Below, in pieces: positions 16,448-25,501 of a DNA stretch of 64,000 nt. Within the stretch, counting starts at the first letter, position 1; each line of letters starts with the position of its first letter. Under the pieces are notes generated by a model, which did no database searches, had not been told where the DNA came from, and saw only the letters and a program-made list of their open reading frames with translations. The translations under genes were made by a program, and so were the position numbers. The DNA is from Butyrivibrio fibrisolvens (lineage in GTDB: Bacteria > Bacillota > Clostridia > Lachnospirales > Lachnospiraceae), in NCBI RefSeq assembly GCF_037113525.1, contig NZ_CP146963.1:3720001-3784000 (forward strand), written 5' to 3'.

Positions 16448-16702
16448 CAATATATGAAGAATATTTTTGATGTAGTATAATAGTTATGACATAAGAATAA
16501 TCTTAAACTTCTATTCTTAGGAGCGATTCCTAATGATTCTTTTGAAGAATATGCTTTGTTTGATAAGTTTATTATTTTAGAGAAATACTAATACTATCAA
16601 TAGACTCATTAGATAAGAAAAATATGAGAAGATAATCAATGATTACTTTTTAACATTTTTATTTTCACAGAATAATAGCCATGAAGAAAGGAGTTATTTA
16701 TT

Positions 16703-16837
16703 ATGTCACAACAGTGGATTTGCAAAAAGTGTGGAAGAACAATTACTACAGCTAGCGGCGATCAGCATAAGCCAAAGCCTAATCAAAGCACTTGTCCGAA
16801 TAGTCCTAACAAACAGCATACATGGATAAAAAACTAA
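16703..16837 (+). CDS. Small zinc-ribbon protein, 44 residues
   Basis: ATG at 16703 follows AAAGGAG at an ideal distance and opens MSQQWICKKCGRTITTASGD, then KPKPNQSTCPNSPNKQHTWI and a short basic end. CKKCG and the later CP...H form a likely single-zinc ribbon. The pattern (W-x-C-x-x-C, KP-rich linker, C-P-x5-H-x-W) looks like a conserved small-protein family of unknown role. It stands alone between the insertion sequence and an AAA ATPase gene. Confidence 0.7.
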   Translation: MSQQWICKKCGRTITTASGDQHKPKPNQSTCPNSPNKQHTWIKN

Positions 16838-17186
16838 ATACGATTTTTGGGGAAGAGTATTTACAATCCAAGGTATTATTAATGTATTAGAACTCATCAT
16901 AATTGAATCCGAATAGAATTATAATGTTAATGATCTGAAAATTTGCTCCCATTGACCGTAATTCAATACTCTCCAATAATAAGATTCCAAAATCATTTAA
17001 AACGCTAGAGAAATCGTATAGTTCTGTTCGCATTAATGAATCCTTACTCAATTAATAGTTAACTTTCATCAACAATACATTCCTGTACACTGACACAGAC
17101 ACTATGTATATTACATGCGTATATCTCTTAGCTACTAGCTTCTATAATTATACAGGGCTGTCACATTGCGGCAGCCCCTATAATCA
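16838..17186. other. Intergenic stretch, no gene seen
   Basis: AT-rich sequence without a credible reading frame on either strand. A short hairpin (GGGCTG at 17155-17160 pairing with CAGCCC at 17172-17177) lies just after the 88-residue gene on the minus strand and may end its transcript, although no T-run follows. Confidence 0.4.
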
Positions 17187-17453
17187 TTAATCAGAATATG
17201 GTTCATTCAGAATTTCTTCAATTATTTTCTTATTGATATTATTATTAGTCAATATGCGTGATATTTTATACCGTAATTCCTTTGATATAAATAAATCAAT
17301 ATCTTCTCCTGCCCGGACAGCCATAGGTTGATTCGAAATGTAATCACGTTTTTTCTTAATTATCCATCGATTTATACTTTCGATATAAGGTGCTATTGCT
17401 CTATTATCAAATTCAAATCCTTCCATGTAACCATCTTTTATTAATAATTCCAT
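17187..17453 (-). CDS. Hypothetical protein, 88 residues
   Basis: I do not recognise this protein. It begins MELLIKDGYMEGFEFDNRAI with AGGAGAAATTAAAGG upstream, which supports translation. It is charged, helical and has no membrane segment or cysteine motif. It lies on the same strand as the AAA ATPase gene upstream, about 105 bp after it, so co-transcription is possible. AT-rich composition matches the accessory region around it. Confidence 0.5.
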   Translation of the reverse strand: MELLIKDGYMEGFEFDNRAIAPYIESINRWIIKKKRDYISNQPMAVRAGEDIDLFISKELRYKISRILTNNNINKKIIEEILNEPYSD

Positions 17454-17557
17454 ACCTTTAATTTCTCCTATACTGCAAAATAATATAAGATTTATACTTC
17501 AACACCAACAAGAAGTCACTATTATTGCGTTGATGTCAAAGAAAAGCATAAACTATT

Positions 17558-18907
17558 TTATTTCCACCCCATCTCCTTATATACATACTCTTTAAATCTA
17601 AACAACGTATATAATGGTACTGACCATACATGAGTCGCACCATCCATATTGTCACCAACATTTTTCAAAGAAGACTTTATCGCTATTTTAGGATTGTACC
17701 TACCACAGAACTGATGCAAACTCTTTGCCTTTGTATTATCCGCTGATTTAGTTTCAACAGGTACAAGAACACCTTCATAATCCGTAATAAAATCAAGTTC
17801 TGCATCGGACTTAGTTCTCCAAAAATAACTTTCAATGCCCATGAATTTAAGCTGAGTATAAACATAGTTCTCAGCTATTGCACCCTTATAATGAATGAAA
17901 GCCTCATCCCCTTCAAGAATTGTTCTATAGTTCAGATTCGATTTTCTCCTAAGTAGTCCCACATCAGACATATATACTTTGAAATAAGTATAATCAGCCT
18001 CTCCTGATAAAGGGATCTCAGGAGTCGGTACCATACAAAGCTTACTTGCAATCCCTGCATTCACTAACCATTCCAGTGCATCTTCCAGATCTTTTGATCT
18101 GGCACCTTGCTTCACATGTGAAAATATGAACTTATTATTTTCTCTAGCTATCTGTGAAGGAATCGAATCCCAAATCAGTTTGATCTTGATAGCTGTATCA
18201 GGCTTAGTATGCTTTGAAAAATCATCAGCGTAATCCCTTAAGATATTATCCTGGATTACTTCAACCTCTTTATAATCATGAGTTTCAGTCCAAGTTTTAA
18301 CTGCTTCCGGCATTCCGCCTACAATATAATAATTCTTCAGATACTTCTCAAGCGGAATCGTATATAGTTCAGGAATTTCTCTTTCAAGCGACATTTTCTT
18401 AAGCCCATCAATATACTTACCGCCGCCATCAGCCATCACAAACTCTTCAAAGCTCATTGGATACATATCGATTCTATCTACTTTACCTACAGGGAAAGAT
18501 ATTCCTTCATCTTTCAAAGCAACACCAAGAAGTGAACCGGCTGCAATTATATGAAGTTCAGGCATTTCTTCACAAAAGTATTTTAGAGATTGAATTGCTC
18601 TTGAACAATCCTGTATCTCATCAAAAACTACCAGCGTTTTTCCTGGCTCTATAGTTTTTCCTAATATGATGCTTCCAAGTTCATCAATTATTCTTTTCGT
18701 ATTAAAATCATAGTCAAATACTGATTTAAGTCCAGCATTACCATCAAAATTAAAATAAGCCATCTCATCAAATTCGGTCTCACCAAAACTTTTGATCAAA
18801 TAAGTCTTGCCACATTGACGAACTCCAGTAACAAGCAATGGTTTTCTCTTGCTCTTATCTTTATTTTTCCAAGCTTTAAACTGCTCAAGAACCAATCTTT
18901 CCATCAT
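17558..18907 (-). CDS. AAA ATPase with DUF4143 C-terminal domain
   Basis: A 449-residue member of the AAA_14/DUF4143 group. The N-terminal ATPase has Walker A GVRQCGKT (about residues 28-35) and Walker B TLVVFDEIQD (about 94). The C-terminal DUF4143 part (about 200-400) contains a nuclease-like block ESYFWRTKSDAELDFITDYEGVLVPVETKS. Such genes are common, often many per genome, and travel in accessory DNA; their function is unsettled. GGAGGTATTTGGA precedes the first ATG. Confidence 0.9.
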   Translation of the reverse strand: MMERLVLEQFKAWKNKDKSKRKPLLVTGVRQCGKTYLIKSFGETEFDEMAYFNFDGNAGLKSVFDYDFNTKRIIDELGSIILGKTIEPGKTLVVFDEIQDCSRAIQSLKYFCEEMPELHIIAAGSLLGVALKDEGISFPVGKVDRIDMYPMSFEEFVMADGGGKYIDGLKKMSLEREIPELYTIPLEKYLKNYYIVGGMPEAVKTWTETHDYKEVEVIQDNILRDYADDFSKHTKPDTAIKIKLIWDSIPSQIARENNKFIFSHVKQGARSKDLEDALEWLVNAGIASKLCMVPTPEIPLSGEADYTYFKVYMSDVGLLRRKSNLNYRTILEGDEAFIHYKGAIAENYVYTQLKFMGIESYFWRTKSDAELDFITDYEGVLVPVETKSADNTKAKSLHQFCGRYNPKIAIKSSLKNVGDNMDGATHVWSVPLYTLFRFKEYVYKEMGWK

Positions 18908-19022
18908 TCCAAATACCTCCGTAAAGATTCATCCTATAAAGATTATAACATTTTTCGGACGAATATCCAACTTTATCTTGCGTTTTTTGGACGAATAATG
19001 TTGCCACAAGCGCTTTTATTGG

Positions 19023-19376
19023 ATGAATAACATTCAGAATACACCTCTCCCAACAAATCTCTTTGTGATAGAATTAAATCACACAGACATGGCTAGACCT
19101 GATGATAGGAAACAAAAAGTTGACACTTGGGCCAAGCTTTTTAAAGCAACTACCTGGGAGGAAATCAAGATGATAACTAAAGATAATCCATCCATGAATT
19201 CCACAGCTGAATCTATATATCTTTCTAACTCTGATTTTGCTATCAGAGAACAATGTAGAGTTAGAGAAGATAACATTGCTCATGAAAAGTATCAGAAGGA
19301 ATGTATCGAAAATCTCACCAAAGAAGTCACTCATCTTCGTGAGCTTCTAAAAAAACACGGAATTGAAGAAGAATAA
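19023..19376 (+). pseudogene. C-terminal remnant of a PD-(D/E)XK nuclease-family transposase (Rpn type)
   Basis: The 117-residue frame matches only the end of this family: LFVIELNHTDMARPDDRKQK, TWEEIKMITKDNPSMNSTAESIYLSN and a C-terminal coiled coil. The N-terminal nuclease core with the catalytic residues is absent, and no ribosome site precedes the first ATG. It is therefore a truncated, probably silent fragment, marking old mobile DNA at the edge of the accessory region. A hairpin follows the stop codon. Confidence 0.75.
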
Positions 19377-19383
19377 AAAGCAG

Positions 19384-19420
19384 AAAATCCTGCCTGGCAG
19401 TTATTGCCAAGCAGGATTTT
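19384..19420. terminator. Bidirectional terminator
   Basis: AAAATCCTGCCTGGCA pairs with TGCCAAGCAGGATTTT around a short loop, with A- and T-rich flanks on both sides. It sits between the transposase remnant (plus strand) and the 3' end of the beta-mannan locus (minus strand) and can end transcription from both. Confidence 0.85.
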
Positions 19421-19452
19421 ATATTTTTAGTGACTATATTTTTTTTTCAACA

Positions 19453-21750
19453 TCAGGCTTCACTAGACATTATAAGCTTCATCTCCCCTGATAACTTAGC
19501 TACGCCATAGCCAACAGGAAGGATAAAGTGATCACCCTTCTTAAGCGGATGGCTTCCAATAAGACCATAGCCTTCGATTACTGAAAGGAGAAGGTACTTA
19601 TCTGTAGCATCTACTGTCACTTCTGATGATACATTTACTCTTGATACCTCATAATACTTACATCTATTAAGCAGTCTTACACCTTCTGCCTCATCCGTAT
19701 CATGAACTATAGCTGCAGATGCGTCAACCGCTGGAACAGTTACAACATCCTTACACTTGTCTACATGAAGTTCACGCTTTGCCCCATTCCAGAGTCTGTC
19801 ATAATCATAAAGTCTATAAGTAATATCGCTATTCTGCTGAGTTTCAAGCACTACAACGCCGCCCTTTATAGCATGAACTGTGCCTGGATCTATCTGGATG
19901 AAATCACCTTTAGAGATCTTAACTTCTCTAATAAGCTCATTCCACTTGCCCTGATCCATCATGTCGGAAAGTTCCTGTCTTGTAGCTGCGTTATGTCCTA
20001 CAACAAGGCTTGCATCTTCGTCGCAGTCAAGCACGTACCAGCACTCTGTTTTACCAAGAGAGCCGTTTTCATGCTCTGCTGCATACTCATCATCAGGGTG
20101 AACCTGAATGCTAAGGTCAGATTTTGCATCAATTATCTTAGTAAGAAGCGGGAATCTGTCATGTTTTGTGCCAAAAAGCTCTGTATGATCCTTGTATAGA
20201 TCGCCCAGTCCCATTCCCTTGAACGGTCCATTTTTTACCACTGCCTGGCCAGAAGGAAGAGCTGATATGCCCCAGCACTCGCCGATGTCATCGCCTTCTA
20301 CGTCGTAACCGAACACGTCTCTGAGCTTAGTTCCGCCCCAGATATTGTGAGTAAAGTGTGGTTCTAAGAAAAGAGGCTCTTTACAGCTGTTATTTATAGA
20401 AAGGTTCGCGCCATTGGTCTCCATGACTTTCTTAAACCAGAAGCCAGAGTCCTTGATGGTTCTCTTCTGAGTTGTATAGTCTACATATACAAGACCGAAT
20501 CTCTTGGTATAACCATCAGCCCACTCAAAGTTATCGCAGTATGACCAATGAAAATATCCCATAATAGATGCGCCTTCATCTGCTGCCTTCTGAAGGTTAC
20601 TTATATACTTATCAAGGAATGCAATCCTGGATCCATCGTGAATGCCTCCGTCAGGTGCAGGTATATCGCAATCAGCCATACCATTTTCTGTAATAAGAAT
20701 GTCTTTTTTATATCTCTCATAGAGGAACTTAGGTCCCCAGTACAGAGCATCAGGAGTAACAGGCCATGTCATTGCAGTCTGGTTGTAGCCTCTGTCTCTA
20801 TCCGCATAAACTATCTCGCCATTTGCTCCTGCGCTTACAGGATAGCCGTTATATATGTTCTGGCCGATGAAGTCAATAGGCTGATTTATAAGCTCCATAT
20901 CTTCATCTGTAATCTCGAATAGGTCATCTTTAAAAAGCTCAATGCCTTCTTCAGGATATCTTCCAAAGATAACAGGATCGAGGAACCATGTAACATTCCA
21001 TGCCCAGTTGCCCTTATCTTCATCAAATCCGAAATATCTTTTCTTAGCAGCTTCGATATCTTCAGGCTTATTAGTAGCAGGAAGAGCTACGCCGCAAGTT
21101 GGCGCATAACCAACTCTAGCATTTGGTGCAAGCTTTCGCAGTGCCTTAACCGCAAGACCGTGAGCCTTCAAAAGATTGTGAGCTGCAAATAAGGTATCTT
21201 TAACAGGAAGCTTCTTGCCAGGCGCATGATAGCCTCTCAAATAGCCAAGTCCAATAGTACACTGGGGTTCATTAAATGTAATGAAATCGTCGCAAAGGTC
21301 AGCAAAGCTTTCACCTACTACCTGAGCATATCTTTCAAACCACTTAGGGCTTTCAGAATTAACCCATCCGCCCTTTTCCTCAAGTGCAAGCGGATACTCC
21401 CAGTGGAAAAGAGTTATGAAAGGCTTGATGCCGTTTTCTTTCATGCAGATGAGCATATCTCTGTAAAGTTCTACTGCCTTTTTGTTAACTTCTCCGATTC
21501 CGTCAGGAATGAGTCTGCTCCAGCTTACTGAGAATCTGTAAGCTTTAACTCCCATCATCTTCATGATAGCGAAGTCTTCTTTATATCTGTGGATCATATC
21601 GCAGGCAACATCTGCATTAGAGCCGTCCGCAATAGTACCCTTCTTGCAGAAATCATCCCATATATTGAGGCCTGCGCCGTCTTCCTGATCTCTTCCTTCA
21701 ATCTGATAAGAGCTGGTCGCAACTCCCCACACAAAATCATTTTTGAACAT
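19453..21750 (-). CDS. Fusion protein: GH1 beta-glycosidase + class I mannose-6-phosphate isomerase
   Basis: Residues 1-445 are a complete GH1 enzyme: TFNEP with the acid/base Glu161 and ITENG with the nucleophile Glu355, plus the N-terminal FVWGVATSSYQIEG. Residues about 456-765 are a complete short class I phosphomannose isomerase: zinc ligands in QVHPDDEYA (His551), GKTECWY (Glu569) and GTVHAIKGG (His626). The joint passes without a stop or frameshift. In its setting the GH1 half probably trims mannose- or glucose-ended beta-oligosaccharides, and the isomerase half turns mannose-6-P into fructose-6-P. No signal peptide, so cytoplasmic. Confidence 0.93.
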   Translation of the reverse strand: MFKNDFVWGVATSSYQIEGRDQEDGAGLNIWDDFCKKGTIADGSNADVACDMIHRYKEDFAIMKMMGVKAYRFSVSWSRLIPDGIGEVNKKAVELYRDMLICMKENGIKPFITLFHWEYPLALEEKGGWVNSESPKWFERYAQVVGESFADLCDDFITFNEPQCTIGLGYLRGYHAPGKKLPVKDTLFAAHNLLKAHGLAVKALRKLAPNARVGYAPTCGVALPATNKPEDIEAAKKRYFGFDEDKGNWAWNVTWFLDPVIFGRYPEEGIELFKDDLFEITDEDMELINQPIDFIGQNIYNGYPVSAGANGEIVYADRDRGYNQTAMTWPVTPDALYWGPKFLYERYKKDILITENGMADCDIPAPDGGIHDGSRIAFLDKYISNLQKAADEGASIMGYFHWSYCDNFEWADGYTKRFGLVYVDYTTQKRTIKDSGFWFKKVMETNGANLSINNSCKEPLFLEPHFTHNIWGGTKLRDVFGYDVEGDDIGECWGISALPSGQAVVKNGPFKGMGLGDLYKDHTELFGTKHDRFPLLTKIIDAKSDLSIQVHPDDEYAAEHENGSLGKTECWYVLDCDEDASLVVGHNAATRQELSDMMDQGKWNELIREVKISKGDFIQIDPGTVHAIKGGVVVLETQQNSDITYRLYDYDRLWNGAKRELHVDKCKDVVTVPAVDASAAIVHDTDEAEGVRLLNRCKYYEVSRVNVSSEVTVDATDKYLLLSVIEGYGLIGSHPLKKGDHFILPVGYGVAKLSGEMKLIMSSEA

Positions 21751-21774
21751 AATAATACTTCCGTTTCTTTTTAA

Positions 21775-22923
21775 TTATCTTGTTATTATAACCGACACCA
21801 GATTAAAAGGTACTGCCTTTCCATCCTTGTCATCAATAACTTCTATTTCAAGCCTGTGAGGGCCTTTTTTCTCATGTAAAAAGATCTGTCTGATATCCAA
21901 AAGATCTCCCCAGGTTTCATCGAATGCTGCGTCTATTAATATCTTTTCGGAAGAATTGTCATCCACCATTACTGATACCACAGGCGCTGGGCGCTTCATG
22001 GTCTTATCATACTGAACAGCAATTCCTGTACATTCATTTTCCTGGTCAAATTCAAAGACTATCTTATCATGTAGTCTGGCGCCAAGCCACCCATTTTTAA
22101 AGCAGTCAGTCACGTCCTTCTGAGGCGCAGTATCTACGCTAAATCCCTGAAGATCAGGCGTGAAATTCCTGTTATCAAGGCGAGTAGCGCCTTCAAATGA
22201 GTTTACAGTTAAAGGTGCCTTGATCTCGTTTGGTATAGTTGAGCCAATACTTGAGGTTTCCTTATCCTTTTTATACTCCTCATATATAGATCCTAAAAGA
22301 TTCGCTACAACTCTGCTAAGAAGGTCATGCCCCGTATCATTAGGGTGAAGCCCGTCAGGTGAAAGAGTGCTTATATCTTCGATCTTCCCTGATAAAATAT
22401 CTTCATAGATAGCCCCATGCATTGATGCAGCCGGAATGCCATAGTATCTTGCGACCTTGGAATGGATTCTCTCGCTGGTCTTGCCATCCTGATAAAAGAA
22501 ATTGAATAAAGCTGCAACTGCAGGAAGGTTTCTACTATAAAGAAGTTTTCTAATAAGGCCTTCATAGCTCTCATAAAAATAGTCATCGCACTCGTCATTA
22601 ACCGAAAACTCTACAAATACAAAGTCAGGGTTATGAGACAGCACATCCCTGTCACACCTTGCAGCGCCAAAAGCAGATGTAGTTCCGCCAATGCCTGCAT
22701 TTACATAGGTAATATCATCGTTCTTAAAGGTCTCTTTAAACCACTCATATACCTTGTAGGCATAGCAGGTAGTGGGCTTTGATGAAAGACTTCCCTGAGT
22801 GATTGAACCTCCAAGAAAGCATAAAGTTACCGGCTTTCCTTCTTCTAATTTACTAAAAAGTTTAAAAAGCCTTGTTGTATCACCATGATTTGCTATAGCC
22901 TTTGCTTTATCAAAATCTATCAT
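21775..22923 (-). CDS. SGNH-family carbohydrate esterase, probable mannooligosaccharide acetylesterase
   Basis: An intracellular two-domain esterase of 382 residues. The SGNH part has the nucleophile Ser in FLGGSITQG, the block II Gly in AGIGGTTSA, the Asn in VEFSVND and the Asp/His pair in SPDGLHPNDTGH. Residues about 225-382 form a beta-rich domain that could bind sugar. I start at 22923 (MIDFDKAK) behind GGAGAC. The layout resembles CE17-type esterases of Roseburia mannan loci. Removal of acetyl groups from imported mannan oligosaccharides is inferred from context. Confidence 0.8.
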   Translation of the reverse strand: MIDFDKAKAIANHGDTTRLFKLFSKLEEGKPVTLCFLGGSITQGSLSSKPTTCYAYKVYEWFKETFKNDDITYVNAGIGGTTSAFGAARCDRDVLSHNPDFVFVEFSVNDECDDYFYESYEGLIRKLLYSRNLPAVAALFNFFYQDGKTSERIHSKVARYYGIPAASMHGAIYEDILSGKIEDISTLSPDGLHPNDTGHDLLSRVVANLLGSIYEEYKKDKETSSIGSTIPNEIKAPLTVNSFEGATRLDNRNFTPDLQGFSVDTAPQKDVTDCFKNGWLGARLHDKIVFEFDQENECTGIAVQYDKTMKRPAPVVSVMVDDNSSEKILIDAAFDETWGDLLDIRQIFLHEKKGPHRLEIEVIDDKDGKAVPFNLVSVIITR

Positions 22924-23040
22924 GATAATCTCGTCTCCATTTTCATAAAAAGGCGCTGAGAATACGGGATTCCCAGCCGCCCTCATAATTCATTTTTATT
23001 ATGTCTATATACAAAAGTCAATAATATCTCTGGATATCTT

Positions 23041-24063
23041 TTATCTGATTCCAAGCTCTGTGTCAGACTCTCTTACTACAGAGTGCTCCTTGACATAATC
23101 AATGATGTCGTCAAGTCTTGTGAATGCAAGTGCTACATAGCTGTCTGCAGCGCCGTAGTAGATTGCGATCCTGCCTGTTTCACTGTCGTGAAGTGTTGCA
23201 CAAGGGAAGCATACGTTCGGAACAAAGCCTCTCTCCTCGTACCACTCTTCAGGAGTTAAGATGAATGTCTCGCAGCGATACTTAACCTTTGAAGGGTTGT
23301 CGATATCAAGGATTGCAGCACCGATTGAATATACGAATCCATTGCATGTGCTGCTTACGCCGTGATAGAACATAAGCCATCCTTCTGAAGTCTCGATAGG
23401 AGCAGCGCCGCCGCCGATCTTAACTGACTCCCACCACTCAGGAGAACGCTCCATAACGTGTCTGTGGTGTCCCCAGTATTCCATGTCAGGACTCTCAGAC
23501 AGGAAGATATCACCAAATGGTGTATGTCCGCTGTCAGAAGGTCTTGAGAGCAGCATAAACTTACCATTAATCTTTCTTGGGAAAAGAACTGCATTTCTGT
23601 TAAAAGGAATGAATGGATTTTCAAGTCTTTCGAATGTCTTAAAGTCCTTAGTCTTAGCCATTCCGATTGATGCTCCGTAGAAATCCTGGCACCAGATGAT
23701 ATAGTATGTATCCTCAACCTTTACAAGTCTTGGATCATAAGCATATCTAGGCATAAATGGATTACCATCCTTGTCTACAAACGGGATCTTATTGGTCTCG
23801 AAATCCCAGTGAATAGCATCTTCACTGTGTCCAAGGTAGATGTAAGGAATACCGTTAGTCTGCTCTCCTCTGAATACGCCGATGAACTTTCCTTCGTAAG
23901 GCATTACTGCACTATTGAAGATTCTGGCTACGCCAGGGATAGGATTTCTGTTAATGATTGGGTTTTCCTTATATCTCCAAACAGGTGCTTCTTCGAATTT
24001 CTCCGGGCCTTCCTGCCATGGGATGTTCTTTAATGGTTCGCTGATCATTTTATACTTTGACAT
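23041..24063 (-). CDS. GH130 beta-mannooligosaccharide phosphorylase (GH130_2-like)
   Basis: A 340-residue inverting phosphorylase that releases mannose-1-phosphate from the non-reducing end of beta-1,4-linked mannooligosaccharides. GH130 features include NPIINRNPIPGVARIFNSA, FRGEQ, the catalytic Asp in YAYDPRLV, and IGGGAAPIETSEGWLMFYHG. Length and motifs fit subfamily 2 rather than the longer subfamily 1 enzyme encoded next to it. AAAAAGGAGTT precedes the ATG. Products would feed phosphomannomutase and then the fused isomerase downstream. Confidence 0.9.
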   Translation of the reverse strand: MSKYKMISEPLKNIPWQEGPEKFEEAPVWRYKENPIINRNPIPGVARIFNSAVMPYEGKFIGVFRGEQTNGIPYIYLGHSEDAIHWDFETNKIPFVDKDGNPFMPRYAYDPRLVKVEDTYYIIWCQDFYGASIGMAKTKDFKTFERLENPFIPFNRNAVLFPRKINGKFMLLSRPSDSGHTPFGDIFLSESPDMEYWGHHRHVMERSPEWWESVKIGGGAAPIETSEGWLMFYHGVSSTCNGFVYSIGAAILDIDNPSKVKYRCETFILTPEEWYEERGFVPNVCFPCATLHDSETGRIAIYYGAADSYVALAFTRLDDIIDYVKEHSVVRESDTELGIR

Positions 24064-24268
24064 TTTTAATAACTCCTTTTTATGTACATGTTTATATATT
24101 TACTTATTGTACTTATTTTAAATTTTTAATTGATATTGTTTAATATCTCTATCTGAACTCGACTATGCTTATTATTTTTAAAACATATAATAACTCAACT
24201 ATTATTCTTTAACTTAATTCATTATTGTTCAGCTATTATTAGTTGCTTTTATACTGATTGTTCTTATA

Positions 24269-25441
24269 TTAATCCTTTTTCAAAAGCTCAAGGTTCTTAG
24301 CTATAAGCTCGCATCTCTGCTTTACGCAGTCAGGGCTTCTAAGCGGATCAACAGGTGTATTAAATACATAGTCAATAAGCTTATCAATAGTTGTAGTTGC
24401 TACGTGAAGTCTTGTATCTGATGAAGCGTAGTAGATGAACACTTCATTATTTTCATTAACGATAGCACCGTTAGTAAATACAACGTTGCTTACATCTCCA
24501 ACTCTCTCGCCTTCTCTTGGTCCTATAAGAAGTCCTGAAGGCTCTGCGATAACCTTTGAAGGATCATTTAGATCTGTTGCAAATGCGTAGATTACATAGC
24601 GAAGACCTGCAGCTGTATTTCTAACGCCGTGAGCGATATGGATCCAGCCTCTGTCTGTCTTGATCGGAACAGCACCTGCACCGTTCTTGGCTTCTGTTAT
24701 CTGATGATATCTTCTGATTGAAGTCATCTTCTCTTCATCGATAACAGCATGCTCGATATCATCGCAAAGGCCAAAACCGATACCACTTCCTGATCCAGTC
24801 TCAATGAAGTCATCCATAGGCCTTGTATAGAAAGCATACTTGCCATCTACGAATTCAGGATGAAGGACTACGTTCCTCTGCTGAGGAGAACGCTTTGTTA
24901 CAAGGTTAGGAAGTCTCTCCCAGGTCTTAAGGTCTTTGGTTCTTACGATACCTGCTTCTGCTACTGCTGCAGAGAGGTCTGAGTTCTTGGTATCCTTAGA
25001 CTCAGAGCAGAATACACCATAGATGTAGCCATCCTCGTGTTGAGTAAGTCTCATGTCATATACGTTAGTTTCGCCTGCAACTGTATCAGGAAGCACAACA
25101 GGATAATCCCAGAATCTGAAACCTTCTGTTCCCTTATCACTTTCTGCTACTGCAAAGAAGGACTTTCTGTCAGCGCCTTCAACTCTTGCTACAAGGTAAT
25201 ATTTACCATTTAAATAGATCGCACCTGAGTTCATGACTGCATTAACACCGAGTCTTTCCATAAAATATGGATTGGTCTCCTTGTTAATGTCGTATTTCCA
25301 GAATATAGGTGCATGCTCTCTTGTAAGAACAGGATACTCATATCTGTCATAGATTCCGTTGTAAAAAGAGCTCTTTTTATTAGGTCTTTTTATAAGCTCT
25401 TCCTGCTCTTTGACCAGTTCAAAGTATTTTTCGTGTATCAT
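24269..25441 (-). CDS. GH130 mannosylglucose phosphorylase (GH130_1-like)
   Basis: A 390-residue phosphorylase of the 4-O-beta-D-mannosyl-D-glucose type, giving mannose-1-phosphate and glucose. Catalytic Asp lies in NVYDMRLT, and the phosphate-binding region includes GAGAVPIKTDRGWIHIAHG. Length fits subfamily 1. Its substrate is made by the 2-epimerase encoded directly upstream, which turns mannobiose into mannosylglucose. AAGGAGACACA precedes the ATG. The 205-bp gap after it is AT-rich and may hold a processing site or minor promoter. Confidence 0.9.
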   Translation of the reverse strand: MIHEKYFELVKEQEELIKRPNKKSSFYNGIYDRYEYPVLTREHAPIFWKYDINKETNPYFMERLGVNAVMNSGAIYLNGKYYLVARVEGADRKSFFAVAESDKGTEGFRFWDYPVVLPDTVAGETNVYDMRLTQHEDGYIYGVFCSESKDTKNSDLSAAVAEAGIVRTKDLKTWERLPNLVTKRSPQQRNVVLHPEFVDGKYAFYTRPMDDFIETGSGSGIGFGLCDDIEHAVIDEEKMTSIRRYHQITEAKNGAGAVPIKTDRGWIHIAHGVRNTAAGLRYVIYAFATDLNDPSKVIAEPSGLLIGPREGERVGDVSNVVFTNGAIVNENNEVFIYYASSDTRLHVATTTIDKLIDYVFNTPVDPLRSPDCVKQRCELIAKNLELLKKD

Positions 25442-25501
25442 TGTGTCTCCTTAAATATGATTTCTTGAACCTTTGATCCAAGATTATATGTATCACTTGA
25501 A

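Noticed and set aside
16480..16593. Protein-like stretch ending FIILEKY after the insertion sequence
   Set aside because: The frame is closed by a stop about 30 codons upstream and has no start or ribosome site. At best it is a decayed remnant.
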